NCBI GenBank assembly: GCA_963756495.1
Contig: CAVWNS010000005.1
Coordinates: 1-64,000, forward strand
Origin: DATFDN01 sp963756495
Lineage (GTDB): Bacteria > Pseudomonadota > Alphaproteobacteria > Acetobacterales > Acetobacteraceae
DNA: 64,000 bases
Direction of reading: 5' to 3'
The notes beneath the pieces are model-generated. The model was not told where the DNA came from and did not search any database. It worked only from the letters and a program-made list of their open reading frames with translations. This document shows positions 18,638 to 26,698 of the stretch, piece after piece. Made by a program: the position numbers and the translations under genes. Positions within the stretch are counted from its first letter, which is position 1; the number at the start of each line of letters is the position of its first letter.

Positions 18638-20001
18638 CAGACGGCCTCCGCCATGCGGTCGAGCGCGGAGACAACCCGCGCCATGCGGCTGCCCAGGCTG
18701 CCCTTGACCAGGACCACGTCGCCCGGCCGGACGGCGCGGGTGACGATCGCCGCGAGCGCCTCGGCATCCGGGGCGTGCGCCCCGCGACGGGCCGGCGGAA
18801 GGGTCTCGTGCAGGCCGCGCATCAGCGGACCGCAGGTGAAGACCAGATCGGCCGCCGCCACGTCCGGCGCCAGCCCGGCGTGCTCGGCCGGGCCGTGCGC
18901 GCCCAGTTCCAGCATGTCGCCCAGCACCGCGATCCGGCAGGCGCCCGGCTGGAGCGCGAGCACGGCGAGCGCGGCGCGGACCGAGGCGGGGTTGGCGTTG
19001 TAGCTCTCGTCGATCAGGACGGCGCTGCCGCCCGCCACGGCGATCGCACGCCGCGCGCCGCGTCCGGCGACAGGGGCGAAGCCCGCCAGCGCCTGCGCCG
19101 CCGCCTCGGTATCGGCGCCCAGGGCCTCGGCGGCCGCCAGTGCCGCGAGCGCGTTCAGCACCATGTGTCGCCCGGCCGCCGGTAGGCGCAGATGCAGCGT
19201 GCGCCCGCCGATGCGCGCGGCCAGCTCGGTGCCGTCCGCGCCGGGGCGCGCCTCGATCAGCCGGGCGTCCGCCCACGCCGTGGTGCCGAAGGTGACGACG
19301 CGCGCGCGGCCCGCCTCGGCCAGCAGCAGCGCGAGATGGGGCGTGTCGGCCGGCAGCACGGCGACGCCTCCGGGCTCCAGCCCGTGCAGGATAGACGCCT
19401 TCTCGCGCGCGATCGCCTCGATGCTGCCCAGGTTGCCGACATGGGCCTTCTCGATCGCGGTGACGACGACGACATGCGGGCGGGCGAGGCGGGCGAGCGG
19501 GGCGATCTCGCCCGGCTGGTTCATGCCGATCTCCGCCACGCAGAACCGCACGGTCTGAGGCAGACGCGCCAGGGTCAGCGGAACTCCCCAGTGGTTGTTG
19601 TAGGAGGCGACCGCCGCGTGGGTCGCCCCCTGCGCCGCCAACGCTGTGCGCAGCATCTCCTTGGTGGTGGTCTTGCCGACGCTGCCGGTGATTGCGGCGA
19701 GCCGTCCGGCAAAGCGCGCCCGCCCGGCCGCGCCCAGACGGGTCAGCCCATCCAGCGTATCCGCGACAAGCAGCGTCGGGCCGGCGGGCACGGCGGCATG
19801 GACCATCGCACCCGCGGCCCCACGCACGCGCGCGTCGGCGACATGGGCGTGCCCGTCGCCGCGCTCGCCCCGGAGCGCCACGAACAGGTCGCCCGGCGCG
19901 AGAGTGCGGGTGTCGATGGAGACGCCCGTGGCGTCGAACGACGTGGACATGACGCCGCCACTGGCCTCGGCCAGCCTCGTGGCGGTCCAGAGCGGGCTCA
20001 T
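18637..20001 (-). CDS. murF: UDP-N-acetylmuramoyl-tripeptide--D-alanyl-D-alanine ligase MurF
   Basis: MurF adds D-Ala-D-Ala to the UDP-MurNAc-tripeptide. N-terminal substrate domain contains SIDTRTLAPGDLFVALRGER, the ATP loop ITGSVGKTTTKEML is near residue 105, followed by SYNNHWGVPLTL, EIGMNQPGEI and the C-terminal DESYNANPASVRAAL. The start at 20001 (MSPLWTATRLAEA) overlaps the murE stop by four bases and is chosen over a 17-residue longer frame. 454 aa. Confidence 0.95.
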   Translation of the reverse strand: MSPLWTATRLAEASGGVMSTSFDATGVSIDTRTLAPGDLFVALRGERGDGHAHVADARVRGAAGAMVHAAVPAGPTLLVADTLDGLTRLGAAGRARFAGRLAAITGSVGKTTTKEMLRTALAAQGATHAAVASYNNHWGVPLTLARLPQTVRFCVAEIGMNQPGEIAPLARLARPHVVVVTAIEKAHVGNLGSIEAIAREKASILHGLEPGGVAVLPADTPHLALLLAEAGRARVVTFGTTAWADARLIEARPGADGTELAARIGGRTLHLRLPAAGRHMVLNALAALAAAEALGADTEAAAQALAGFAPVAGRGARRAIAVAGGSAVLIDESYNANPASVRAALAVLALQPGACRIAVLGDMLELGAHGPAEHAGLAPDVAAADLVFTCGPLMRGLHETLPPARRGAHAPDAEALAAIVTRAVRPGDVVLVKGSLGSRMARVVSALDRMAEAV

Positions 20002-21464
20002 GCGGACCCCACAAGCGAACGGATCATGGCGGCGTCGTCGAACGCGATCACGCACCCGCCGACCGTCTGGTCCTGCTCGTGGCCCTTGCCAGCGACTGCC
20101 AGCACGTCGCCGGGCCGCAGCCCGTCAAGGGAAGCGGCGATCGCCTGCGCGCGGTCGCCGATCTCGCGCGCCTCTGGGCAGGCCGCGCGGATGGCGGCGC
20201 GGATGGCGGCTGGGTCCTCGGTGCGCGGGTTGTCGTCGGTCACGATCACCACGTCCGCATGGCGCGCGGCGATGGCGCCCATCATCGGACGCTTGCCCGG
20301 ATCGCGGTCGCCGCCGGCGCCGAACACCACGTGCAGCCGGCCGGCGGTGTGCGGGCGCAAGGCGCGCAGCAGCCGCTCCAGCGCGTCCGGGGTATGCGCG
20401 TAATCGACGTAGGCCGCCGCGCCGTTCGGCAGCCGCGCCGCCAGCTCCATCCGCCCGCGCACGCCGACCAGGCGCGGGAGGCGATCGAGGATGTCGGTCT
20501 CTCCGAGCGCCATGGCCAGTCCGGCCGCCAGCAGGACATTGTCGGCCTGAAAGCGGCCGGGCAGCTGCACGGGAACCGTCCGCTGCACGCCGGCCGCCTC
20601 GACCACCAGCTCCTGACCGTCGGGGCAGTGGCGGGTCGCGCGCAGGCGCAGCATCTCGCCCGCCTCGCCCACGGTGCGCAGCGCGAGGCCCCGCCGCGCG
20701 GCGGTCTCGCGAAGCGCGGCCAGCATCGCCTGGTCCATGTCGGCGTTCGCCACCGCCGGCGCACCCGCGGGCAGCAGCGCATCGAACAGCCGCAGCTTGG
20801 CGCAGCGATAGGCGGCGTCGGAGCGGTGATAGTCCAGGTGATCGCGGGTCAGATTGCTGAACCCGGCGGCGGCGAGGCGCACGCCATCGAGCCGGAACTG
20901 GTCCAGCCCGTGCGAGGATGCTTCCAGTACCGCGTGCTGCACCCCCGCACGGGCCAGCGCGGCGAGGGTGTCGGCCAGGCTCACCGGGTCGGGCGTGGTC
21001 AGGCCCGGGCCGGGCGGGAAGCCGGGCGCGGTCAGACCGAGCGTGCCGAGGCTCGCTGCCTCGCGCCCGCCGACTGCCCAGATCTGGCGCAGGAACTCCA
21101 CGGTGCTCGTCTTGCCGTTGGTGCCGGTCACGGCGACGACGCAGGCCGGCTGCGGCCCGGCGAGCAGCGCGGCGAGTTGCGCGAGGCGCCGGCGCGGCTC
21201 GGGATCGGCCAGTAGCGGCCGGGCCGGCACGCCGGCGGGCCAAGCGGTGCCGGAGGGGGCGAGAACGGCCGTTGCGCCGCGCGCCACCGCCTCGGCGATG
21301 AAGGCGCGTCCGTCCACCCGGTTGCCGGGCAGCGCGGCGAACAGCGTGCCCGGCGCGACCTGCCGGCTGTCGGCGGTCACCGCGGCCACGTCAAGGCCGC
21401 CGGCATCCGCCCAACCGGCGGACGGCGCGGGATCGAGCCGGCGCATGACATCATCGAGGCGCAA
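19998..21464 (-). CDS. murE: UDP-N-acetylmuramoyl-L-alanyl-D-glutamate--2,6-diaminopimelate ligase MurE
   Basis: MurE adds the third stem residue. The meso-DAP-specifying motif DDNPRTEDPAAIR is present, so this is the DAP-adding form expected in Gram-negatives. ATP loop VTGTNGKTSTVEF and SSHGLDQFRLDGV are also seen. A TTG at 21464 gives the family-like N-terminus RLDDVMRRLDP and overlaps ftsI by 14 bases; an ATG at 21446 is the alternative. 488 aa with the TTG start. Confidence 0.93.
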   Translation of the reverse strand: MRLDDVMRRLDPAPSAGWADAGGLDVAAVTADSRQVAPGTLFAALPGNRVDGRAFIAEAVARGATAVLAPSGTAWPAGVPARPLLADPEPRRRLAQLAALLAGPQPACVVAVTGTNGKTSTVEFLRQIWAVGGREAASLGTLGLTAPGFPPGPGLTTPDPVSLADTLAALARAGVQHAVLEASSHGLDQFRLDGVRLAAAGFSNLTRDHLDYHRSDAAYRCAKLRLFDALLPAGAPAVANADMDQAMLAALRETAARRGLALRTVGEAGEMLRLRATRHCPDGQELVVEAAGVQRTVPVQLPGRFQADNVLLAAGLAMALGETDILDRLPRLVGVRGRMELAARLPNGAAAYVDYAHTPDALERLLRALRPHTAGRLHVVFGAGGDRDPGKRPMMGAIAARHADVVIVTDDNPRTEDPAAIRAAIRAACPEAREIGDRAQAIAASLDGLRPGDVLAVAGKGHEQDQTVGGCVIAFDDAAMIRSLVGSA

Positions 21465-23490
21465 GGAGGGGCTCCCGCGCCGAGGCCTCGATGAAGCGAC
21501 CGCCGATCAGTTCCGTGCTCCGGTGCAGACCGGGGTCCTGCTCCGGTCCCAGGGGAAGCACGCCCGTCGCGGGCACGGCGAGCACCGGCCGGGTTGGCTT
21601 CGGCCGGGCATCGTTGGCGACCAACGGATCACGCGGCGCGACCGGCACGCCGCTCGGACGCGCGGGGGCCAGCGGCAGATAGAGCTGCGCCTCCAGCCCC
21701 GGCAATTCCTGCGGCGCGAACGGCATGACGCCCAGCATCGGCCCGATGCGCGAGATGATCCGCTTGACCGCCGGACCCGCCGTCCAGCCGCCGGTGGTGA
21801 AGCCGAACGTCGTCTTGTCGGCGTGCGGCGTGTCGAGCATCGCGTAGACGAGGTAACGCGGCGCCGTCATCGGGAAGGCCGCGACCATCGAGCTGAGGTT
21901 GGCATGCAGCTTATAGCCGCCCTTGCCGACCTTCTGCGAGGTGCCTGTCTTGGCGCCGATCAGATAGCCCGGGATCTCGGCCGACTTGCCGGTGCCCTGG
22001 GTGACGACGATGCGCATCAGCTTGCGCATCAGCGCCGACGTCTCGGGCTGCTCCACCCGCACGCCGGCCAGCGGCGCATCCGGGGCCGCCGCGACCAGGG
22101 TGGCCGGGTGCCACACGCCGCCGTTCACCAGCGCCGCCGTGCCGGCGATCAGCTGGGTCGGGGTGACGGCGATGCCGTTGCCGAACGAGACCGTCATGAT
22201 CGTCGCCGTCTTCCAGACCGAGGCGGGCTGCACCAGCGGGGCGGCGGATTCCGGCAGCTGGATCGGCGAGCGGGCGAAGAAGCCGAGCTTCCTCAGCCAT
22301 GCCCGCTGACGCTCCGCGCCCACCGCCAGCGCGATATGCGAGGCGCCGATGTTGGAGGAGACGGCGATGATCTCGGGCACCGCCATGTTGTGGTGCTCGG
22401 GCTCGAAGTCGGTGATCGTGAAGCGGCCGATATGGATGTGATCGACGGTGTCGAACTTGTCCCAGAGATGGATCACGCTGTCGTCCAGCGCCATGCCGAC
22501 GGTCTGCAGCTTGAACGTGCTGCCCGGCTCGTAAGCCCCACTTGCCGCCCGGTTGAAGCGCTGGTCCTCGGTGGCGTGGCCGAGATCGGCGGTCTCGTAG
22601 TCGGGCAGGGAGGCCATCGCCAGCACTTCGCCGGTATTGGCGTCCATCACGATCCCGGCGGCGCCGACCGCCTTGAACTCCTCCATCGCGGCGGCAAGCT
22701 CTTCGCGCACCACGGCCTGCACGCGGACATCGAGCGACAGGCGCAGCGCCGACTGGTCCGAGGTCAGCCGCTTGTCGAACCACTTCTCGACGCCGGCCAC
22801 GCCGTGCTCGTCGATGTCCACGCCGCCCAGCACGTGGGCGGCGACGCGGCCCATCGTATAGTGGCGCTCCTCCCCCGGCAGGAAATCGAGGCCGGGAATC
22901 CCGAGGTTGTTCACGGCGACCTCCTGCTGCGGCGTGATGCGCCGTGCCAGGAAGACGAACTGCTTGGTGCTCTCCGACAGCCGGGCGCGGGCGACCGCCT
23001 CATCGACCTCGGGCAGCACGGATTTGAGCTTGTGGGCGTCCGATGCCGGGTCGATCACCTGCCTCGGGTCGGCGAACAGATCCACCGTGGGCAGCGAGAT
23101 CGCCAGGATCTGTCCGTTGCGGTCGGTGATCGTCGCCCGGCGCGAGGGTGCGCCGGCATCGGCATCCTTCTTCTCCTCGCTCACCAGCGCGGCGATCTTA
23201 CGCTCGGGCCGATGCGGCTGGAGCGGGCGGATGATCGTCGCATCCGCGAGTTTCAGCACCACGGCGAGGAACAGCACGGAAAACCCTGCAGCGGTCGCCA
23301 GCAGGCGCGAACGCGTGCGCTCCAGCGCGGCCCGCCGGCGCAGGTCGGGTTCGGTGATCCGCACCGTCTCCATGCGCGGCATCGCATTGCCGGCGCGCGG
23401 GGCGCCGGCGCGGTACGCGGGCGCAACGCGCCCCATGTCGGGCGGGGGCGAGGCGGAGGGGCGGGCGGGGCCATCCGGCTTGTCTGGCAT
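21451..23490 (-). CDS. ftsI: Septal transpeptidase FtsI (penicillin-binding protein 3)
   Basis: FtsI cross-links septal peptidoglycan. ATG at 23490 begins a cytoplasmic N-terminus, then one membrane helix (LATAAGFSVLFLAVVLKLAD), the PBP dimerisation domain, and the transpeptidase domain with SxxK in EPGSTFKLQTV, SxN in AVSSNIGASH and KTGT in GAKTGTSQKV. Length 679 aa. A Pro-rich C-terminal tail of about 70 residues follows. The preceding ftsL frame runs into this gene without a stop, but only because of a probable homopolymer error (see ftsL). The separate start is supported by the restored stop 7 bp upstream. Confidence 0.92.
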   Translation of the reverse strand: MPDKPDGPARPSASPPPDMGRVAPAYRAGAPRAGNAMPRMETVRITEPDLRRRAALERTRSRLLATAAGFSVLFLAVVLKLADATIIRPLQPHRPERKIAALVSEEKKDADAGAPSRRATITDRNGQILAISLPTVDLFADPRQVIDPASDAHKLKSVLPEVDEAVARARLSESTKQFVFLARRITPQQEVAVNNLGIPGLDFLPGEERHYTMGRVAAHVLGGVDIDEHGVAGVEKWFDKRLTSDQSALRLSLDVRVQAVVREELAAAMEEFKAVGAAGIVMDANTGEVLAMASLPDYETADLGHATEDQRFNRAASGAYEPGSTFKLQTVGMALDDSVIHLWDKFDTVDHIHIGRFTITDFEPEHHNMAVPEIIAVSSNIGASHIALAVGAERQRAWLRKLGFFARSPIQLPESAAPLVQPASVWKTATIMTVSFGNGIAVTPTQLIAGTAALVNGGVWHPATLVAAAPDAPLAGVRVEQPETSALMRKLMRIVVTQGTGKSAEIPGYLIGAKTGTSQKVGKGGYKLHANLSSMVAAFPMTAPRYLVYAMLDTPHADKTTFGFTTGGWTAGPAVKRIISRIGPMLGVMPFAPQELPGLEAQLYLPLAPARPSGVPVAPRDPLVANDARPKPTRPVLAVPATGVLPLGPEQDPGLHRSTELIGGRFIEASAREPLLAPR

Positions 23491-23497
23491 CCCGGCC

Positions 23498-24375
23498 TCA
23501 GCGACTGTTCCAATTGACCCACATCGGCGCCGGCGCCGGGGGGCGGCCGCATGCGCCATGCCGAGCATGGAACCGCCATAAACGGGCGTCGCCCGTACCG
23601 GCGCCTGCGGGTAGCGAGGGATCGCGGCGGCCAGCACCCGCGTCGGCTGATTGGCGGCCAGCGAATGGGACAGGGCGGCCGGAGCCGCGCGCTGGGCAGC
23701 GGCGCGGGGGTCGGGCCGGACCGGGCGGACCATGGCGAGCTGCGGGTGAGGCGGTGGCGGCAATGCGGAGGGAATGCGCGCGGACGCCAGCTGGACCCGA
23801 GCCGGCTCGGCGGTGCGCTCGATCGCCTGTTCGACGACGTGTTCGCCGACATGCGCGGCCGAATGCTCGGCGACATGCACCGCTGCGGGGATCGCCGCGA
23901 TCACCGGCTCCCGGCGTGGCGGCTTGGGCGGGGCGGACGCGGCCGGGATCGGCGTCGGCGGGGAGGGCGCCGCGGTCGTCTCGACCAGTGGCTGTGCCGG
24001 TGCGGGCGTGCTGGCCACCAGCGCCGCTCCGCCCGGGGCGGGATCGGCCGGCGACGGATCACCCTGGGGCATCTCGGATGGCGGCGGTGGCACCGGCGGC
24101 AGGCGGGAATCGAGGTCAGCGGCGGATGCGAACTGGGACGGCGTGATCGGCTGGAGCGTCAGGAACTGCCCCGCGAGCTGGCGCAGCCGCTCGGGCTGGT
24201 CGAGCAGGGTCCAACTCGCGTGCAGGACCCGCGTCTGTTCGCGTAACTGCTCGGTCTGGCGCACCACCTGCTCGATCTGGGAGTCGAGCACGTACACTTT
24301 GTGCTTGGTCTGATAGAGGTAGAGGCCCGATCCGCAGGCCAGCAGGAAAGTCACGCAGGTGATCGGGCGGATCAT
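23498..24375 (-). CDS. ftsL: Cell division protein FtsL with long Pro/Ala-rich extension (one frameshift)
   Basis: FtsL is the small bitopic partner of FtsB and FtsQ. The first 80 residues fit: membrane helix PITCVTFLLACGSGLYLY, then a coiled coil (VYVLDSQIEQVVRQTEQLRE) and LRQLAGQFLTLQPI. A Pro/Ala-rich periplasmic region of some 200 residues follows, far longer than E. coli FtsL (121 aa). At a C6 run (23536-23541) the written frame reads on into ftsI; a one-base change instead gives APMWVNWNSR and a TGA at 23498-23500. I take that as the true end. Start overlaps the rsmH stop (ATGA). Confidence 0.8.
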
Positions 24376-25340
24376 GGCGTGTCGGTCTCCGCGGCGGGCG
24401 CATGAAGGGGCAGGCGCTCCAGCGCGCGCAGACGCGCGCTGCGAGCGCGGGGATTGGCGTCGGTCTCAGCCGCGCCCGGACGGAGGGGGCGAGGTGTGAG
24501 CAGGCGATAGCGCGGCGCCGCGCGCGCCATCAGCCCGCGCGGGTCGTGGCGGGACGGGGCGGGCGCGCGCCCGGCGGCATCGGCCATGAATCGCTTCACC
24601 AAGCGGTCCTCGAGCGAGTGGAACGAGACGACGACTAGTCGTCCGCCGGGCGCGAGGAGGCGTGCCGCGCTCTCCAGCCCGCGTGCGATCTCGCCCAGCT
24701 CGTCGTTCACCCGGATGCGCAGCGCCTGGAAGCTGCGGGTCGCCGGGTCGATGCCGGACGGTTCGCGCGGCAGCACGCCGCGAATGATGCGCGCGAGCTG
24801 CCCGGTCGTGGTGATCGGCGCCTGTGCGCGTGCCGCGACGATCGTGCGGGCGATGCGCCGCGCGGCGTGTTCCTCGCCCAACTCATGCAGCAGGTCGGCC
24901 AGCGCACGCTCGGGAAGATGGTTGACGAGGTCGGCGGCGGACGGGCCGGCACGGCCCATCCGCATATCAAGCGGGCCGTCCGCTCGGAAGGAGAAGCCGC
25001 GTGCCGGGTCGTCCAGCTGGAAGGAGGAGACGCCGAGATCGAGCACCACCCCGTCCAGCGCCTCCACGCCGCGAACGGCGAGGAGGTCCAGCATGTCGCC
25101 GAATGCGCCGTGGATCAGGTGCAGCCGGCCGGGGAAACGGGCGGCCAGCTCGGCGCCGCGTGCGATCGCGTCCGGATCGCGGTCGATCGCCCAGAGCGTG
25201 CAGCGCGCGGCGCGCAGGATCGCATCGGCATAGCCGCCACCGCCGAACGTGGCGTCGAGATAGGCGGCGCCGTCGGCGGGCGCCAGCCGGTCCAGCATCT
25301 CGCCCAGCATGACCGGGACGTGTGCGTGCTCCGGGGTCAT
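24372..25340 (-). CDS. rsmH: 16S rRNA (cytosine(1402)-N(4))-methyltransferase RsmH
   Basis: RsmH (MraW) methylates N4 of C1402 in the ribosomal P site. Signature motifs: HVPVMLGEMLDRL, the SAM loop DATFGGGGYADAIL, LDLGVSSFQLDDPARGFSF, DGPLDMRM, and C-terminal VVVSFHSLEDRLVKRFM. The ATG at 25340 overlaps the mraZ stop (ATGA). 322 aa. A 28-residue upstream extension of the frame lies inside mraZ and is rejected. Confidence 0.95.
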   Translation of the reverse strand: MTPEHAHVPVMLGEMLDRLAPADGAAYLDATFGGGGYADAILRAARCTLWAIDRDPDAIARGAELAARFPGRLHLIHGAFGDMLDLLAVRGVEALDGVVLDLGVSSFQLDDPARGFSFRADGPLDMRMGRAGPSAADLVNHLPERALADLLHELGEEHAARRIARTIVAARAQAPITTTGQLARIIRGVLPREPSGIDPATRSFQALRIRVNDELGEIARGLESAARLLAPGGRLVVVSFHSLEDRLVKRFMADAAGRAPAPSRHDPRGLMARAAPRYRLLTPRPLRPGAAETDANPRARSARLRALERLPLHAPAAETDTP

Positions 25341-25804
25341 GCCGCGCCAACCCCGGGCAGGGTGAGCCGGCGCGACTTGGCGAATGCCTCCGCCCGGCGC
25401 CGGTCGGCCGCCGCCGGCTCCCAAATCTGGAAGATGCGCCCAAGCCCCATGAAGGCGACGCCCTCCTGTAGGCCGGCATGGTCGATGAGGGCGGCCGGTA
25501 GGGCGATGCGCCCCTCCTTGTCGATGTCGGTCGGGAAGGCTTCAGCATACAGGCTGCTGGCCAGATCCTCATGCTCTTCACTGAAGAGATCGAGCCGCTC
25601 GAGCGGGGCAGAGAGGGCCTGGAACCACTTCACCGGCCAGGCCTCGACGCACGGATGATTGTGCGAGGGCCGCAGAACGAGCGCGCTGCCCGTGTCACAG
25701 TCGGGATCCGCGATCTGGCGGAGCACCGCGCGAAACGGCGCGGGAACGGAGACGCGGCCCTTGGCGTCCAGCCTGTTCTGGTGGGTGCCCATGAAGTGGG
25801 TCAT
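25337..25804 (-). CDS. mraZ: Transcriptional regulator MraZ
   Basis: MraZ is an AbrB-like DNA-binding protein that represses its own operon, the dcw cluster. Two copies of the fold are visible: NRLDAKGRVSVPAPFRAVL near the start and PTDIDKEGRIALPAALIDHA in the middle, both with the DxKGR-type motif. 155 aa. The ATG at 25804 has an upstream GGAG; a second ATG at 25792 is possible. First gene of the cluster, preceded by TGGGN boxes and a promoter. Confidence 0.95.
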   Translation of the reverse strand: MTHFMGTHQNRLDAKGRVSVPAPFRAVLRQIADPDCDTGSALVLRPSHNHPCVEAWPVKWFQALSAPLERLDLFSEEHEDLASSLYAEAFPTDIDKEGRIALPAALIDHAGLQEGVAFMGLGRIFQIWEPAAADRRRAEAFAKSRRLTLPGVGAA

Positions 25805-25880
25805 CCGACCGGCGCTCCGCGCTGACTCCCGGGTGAACCCCTGTCCACCCCCCGTTCTCGCCGGACTTGCTCCGCGCTGA

Positions 25881-25915
25881 TGGGATGACGTGGGATATCA
25901 TGGGCGACCATGGGC
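25881..25915 (+). promoter_or_regulatory. Four-copy MraZ-box array (TGGGN every 10 bp)
   Basis: TGGGA, TGGGA, TGGGC and TGGGC start at 25881, 25891, 25901 and 25911: exactly one per 10 bp, with 5-bp spacers. In E. coli, MraZ binds TGGGN repeats with 5-bp spacers upstream of its own gene. Here the boxes read on the + strand while mraZ is on the - strand, 77-111 bp upstream of its ATG, and they overlap the proposed promoter. A repressor covering all four would block that promoter. Binding is inferred from the family; spacing and copies are seen. Confidence 0.7.
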
Positions 25916-25920
25916 GTCAA
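25892..25920 (-). promoter_or_regulatory. Probable dcw operon promoter (Pmra)
   Basis: On the minus strand TTGACG (25920-25915) is followed after 17 bp by TATCCC (25897-25892). The -35 is good, the -10 weak, as is usual in alphaproteobacteria. Transcription would start near 25885, leaving a leader of about 80 bases before mraZ. The promoter lies inside the MraZ-box array. Confidence 0.5.
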
Positions 25921-26212
25921 AGGTTTCGCCGAGATTCAACTGAAAAAGACACAAGTTTTTGTGCATCTCGAAGATGTGTATAGAAGTCGGGCGCGTGATT
26001 GGGTCAAGTCGCGCCGCGTGCGGCTCGCTAATCTGCGCAAGCCAAGAGGAATGAGACAAAAACAGGGGTTTGTTGGGCCGTTGCACCGGAATGCCGGGGG
26101 GTCCCTTAAAATTCGCCAGCCTTGCATTCGGAATGGCTGCGCGACTAAGTTTTCGTTCTGATTTGGAAACGCATGACCTTGGCGTAATCAGCGGAATGTA
26201 AGGACGCGGCGC
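25921..26212. other. Intergenic region between dcw promoter and rnpB terminator
   Basis: This stretch is visibly more AT-rich than its surroundings. It holds a GATTC (GANTC, a possible CcrM methylation site) at about 25933. A + strand open frame of 83 codons (25910-26161) has no recognisable domain and an unlikely composition, so I do not call it a gene. I see no RNA structure that I can name. Confidence 0.4.
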
Positions 26213-26240
26213 AAAAACGTCCGCCAATGTCAAGCGGCGG
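26213..26240 (-). terminator. Rho-independent terminator of rnpB
   Basis: On the minus strand CCGCC (26240 side) and GGCGG form a stem around a 10-base loop, followed by ACG and a run of five T (26217-26213). It lies about 15 bases past the end of the RNase P RNA, the right place and strand to end its transcript. Confidence 0.55.
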
Positions 26241-26254
26241 TGCATCCAGGACAG

Positions 26255-26662
26255 TGCCAGACGGCCTGTAAGCCGGGTTCTGTCCGCGACCTCGCGGCCG
26301 CGGGACGGCCATTCCTCTGGGACGCGCCTCGCGGCGTGCCTCGCGCGACCAACCCGGGCGGCAAAGCGGGAACACTCCTGCTTCCCCCGTCTCGCGACGG
26401 GTCAGCCGGCCGCCCCTATTCGGTCTTGCTCCCGGTGGGGTTTACCGTGCCGCCCCCGTCGCCGGGGACGCGGTGCGCTCTTGCCGCACCCTTTCACCCT
26501 TGCCCACGGGACCCGAGGGCCTTGCGTGGGCGGTTTGCTTTCTGTGGCACTGTCCCTGGGGTCGCCCCCGCCGGTCGTTGACCGGCACCGTGTCCCCGTG
26601 GAGCCCGGACTTTCCTCCAACACCCGTTACCAAGCGTCAGCGGCCGTCCAGCCGTCTGGCAA
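26255..26662 (-). ncRNA. rnpB: RNase P RNA (bacterial A-type)
   Basis: RnpB is the catalytic RNA that matures tRNA 5' ends. On the minus strand the near-invariant GAGGAAAGTCCGGGCTCC is at about 26619-26602, the ACAGAAAGC-type core follows, and the 3' part has AGAACCCGGCTTACAG. The ends pair: GCCAGACGGC (26660-26651) with GCCGTCTGGC (26265-26256), forming helix P1. The length, about 408 nt, fits alphaproteobacterial A-type molecules. Ends are set from helix P1 and may be off by a few bases. The protein subunit gene rnpA is not in the window. Confidence 0.93.
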
Positions 26663-26698
26663 GACGGGAATGGCCCGTCCCCGGACAACGGTCAAGCC

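Noticed and set aside
21451..24375. A 974-residue FtsL-FtsI fusion protein
   Set aside because: A one-base change in a C6 run restores a normal FtsL end and a separate FtsI start; kept as a finding because it needs confirmation.
25910..26161. 83-codon + strand frame upstream of mraZ
   Set aside because: No domain, no ribosome site, and it lies across the dcw promoter and MraZ boxes.
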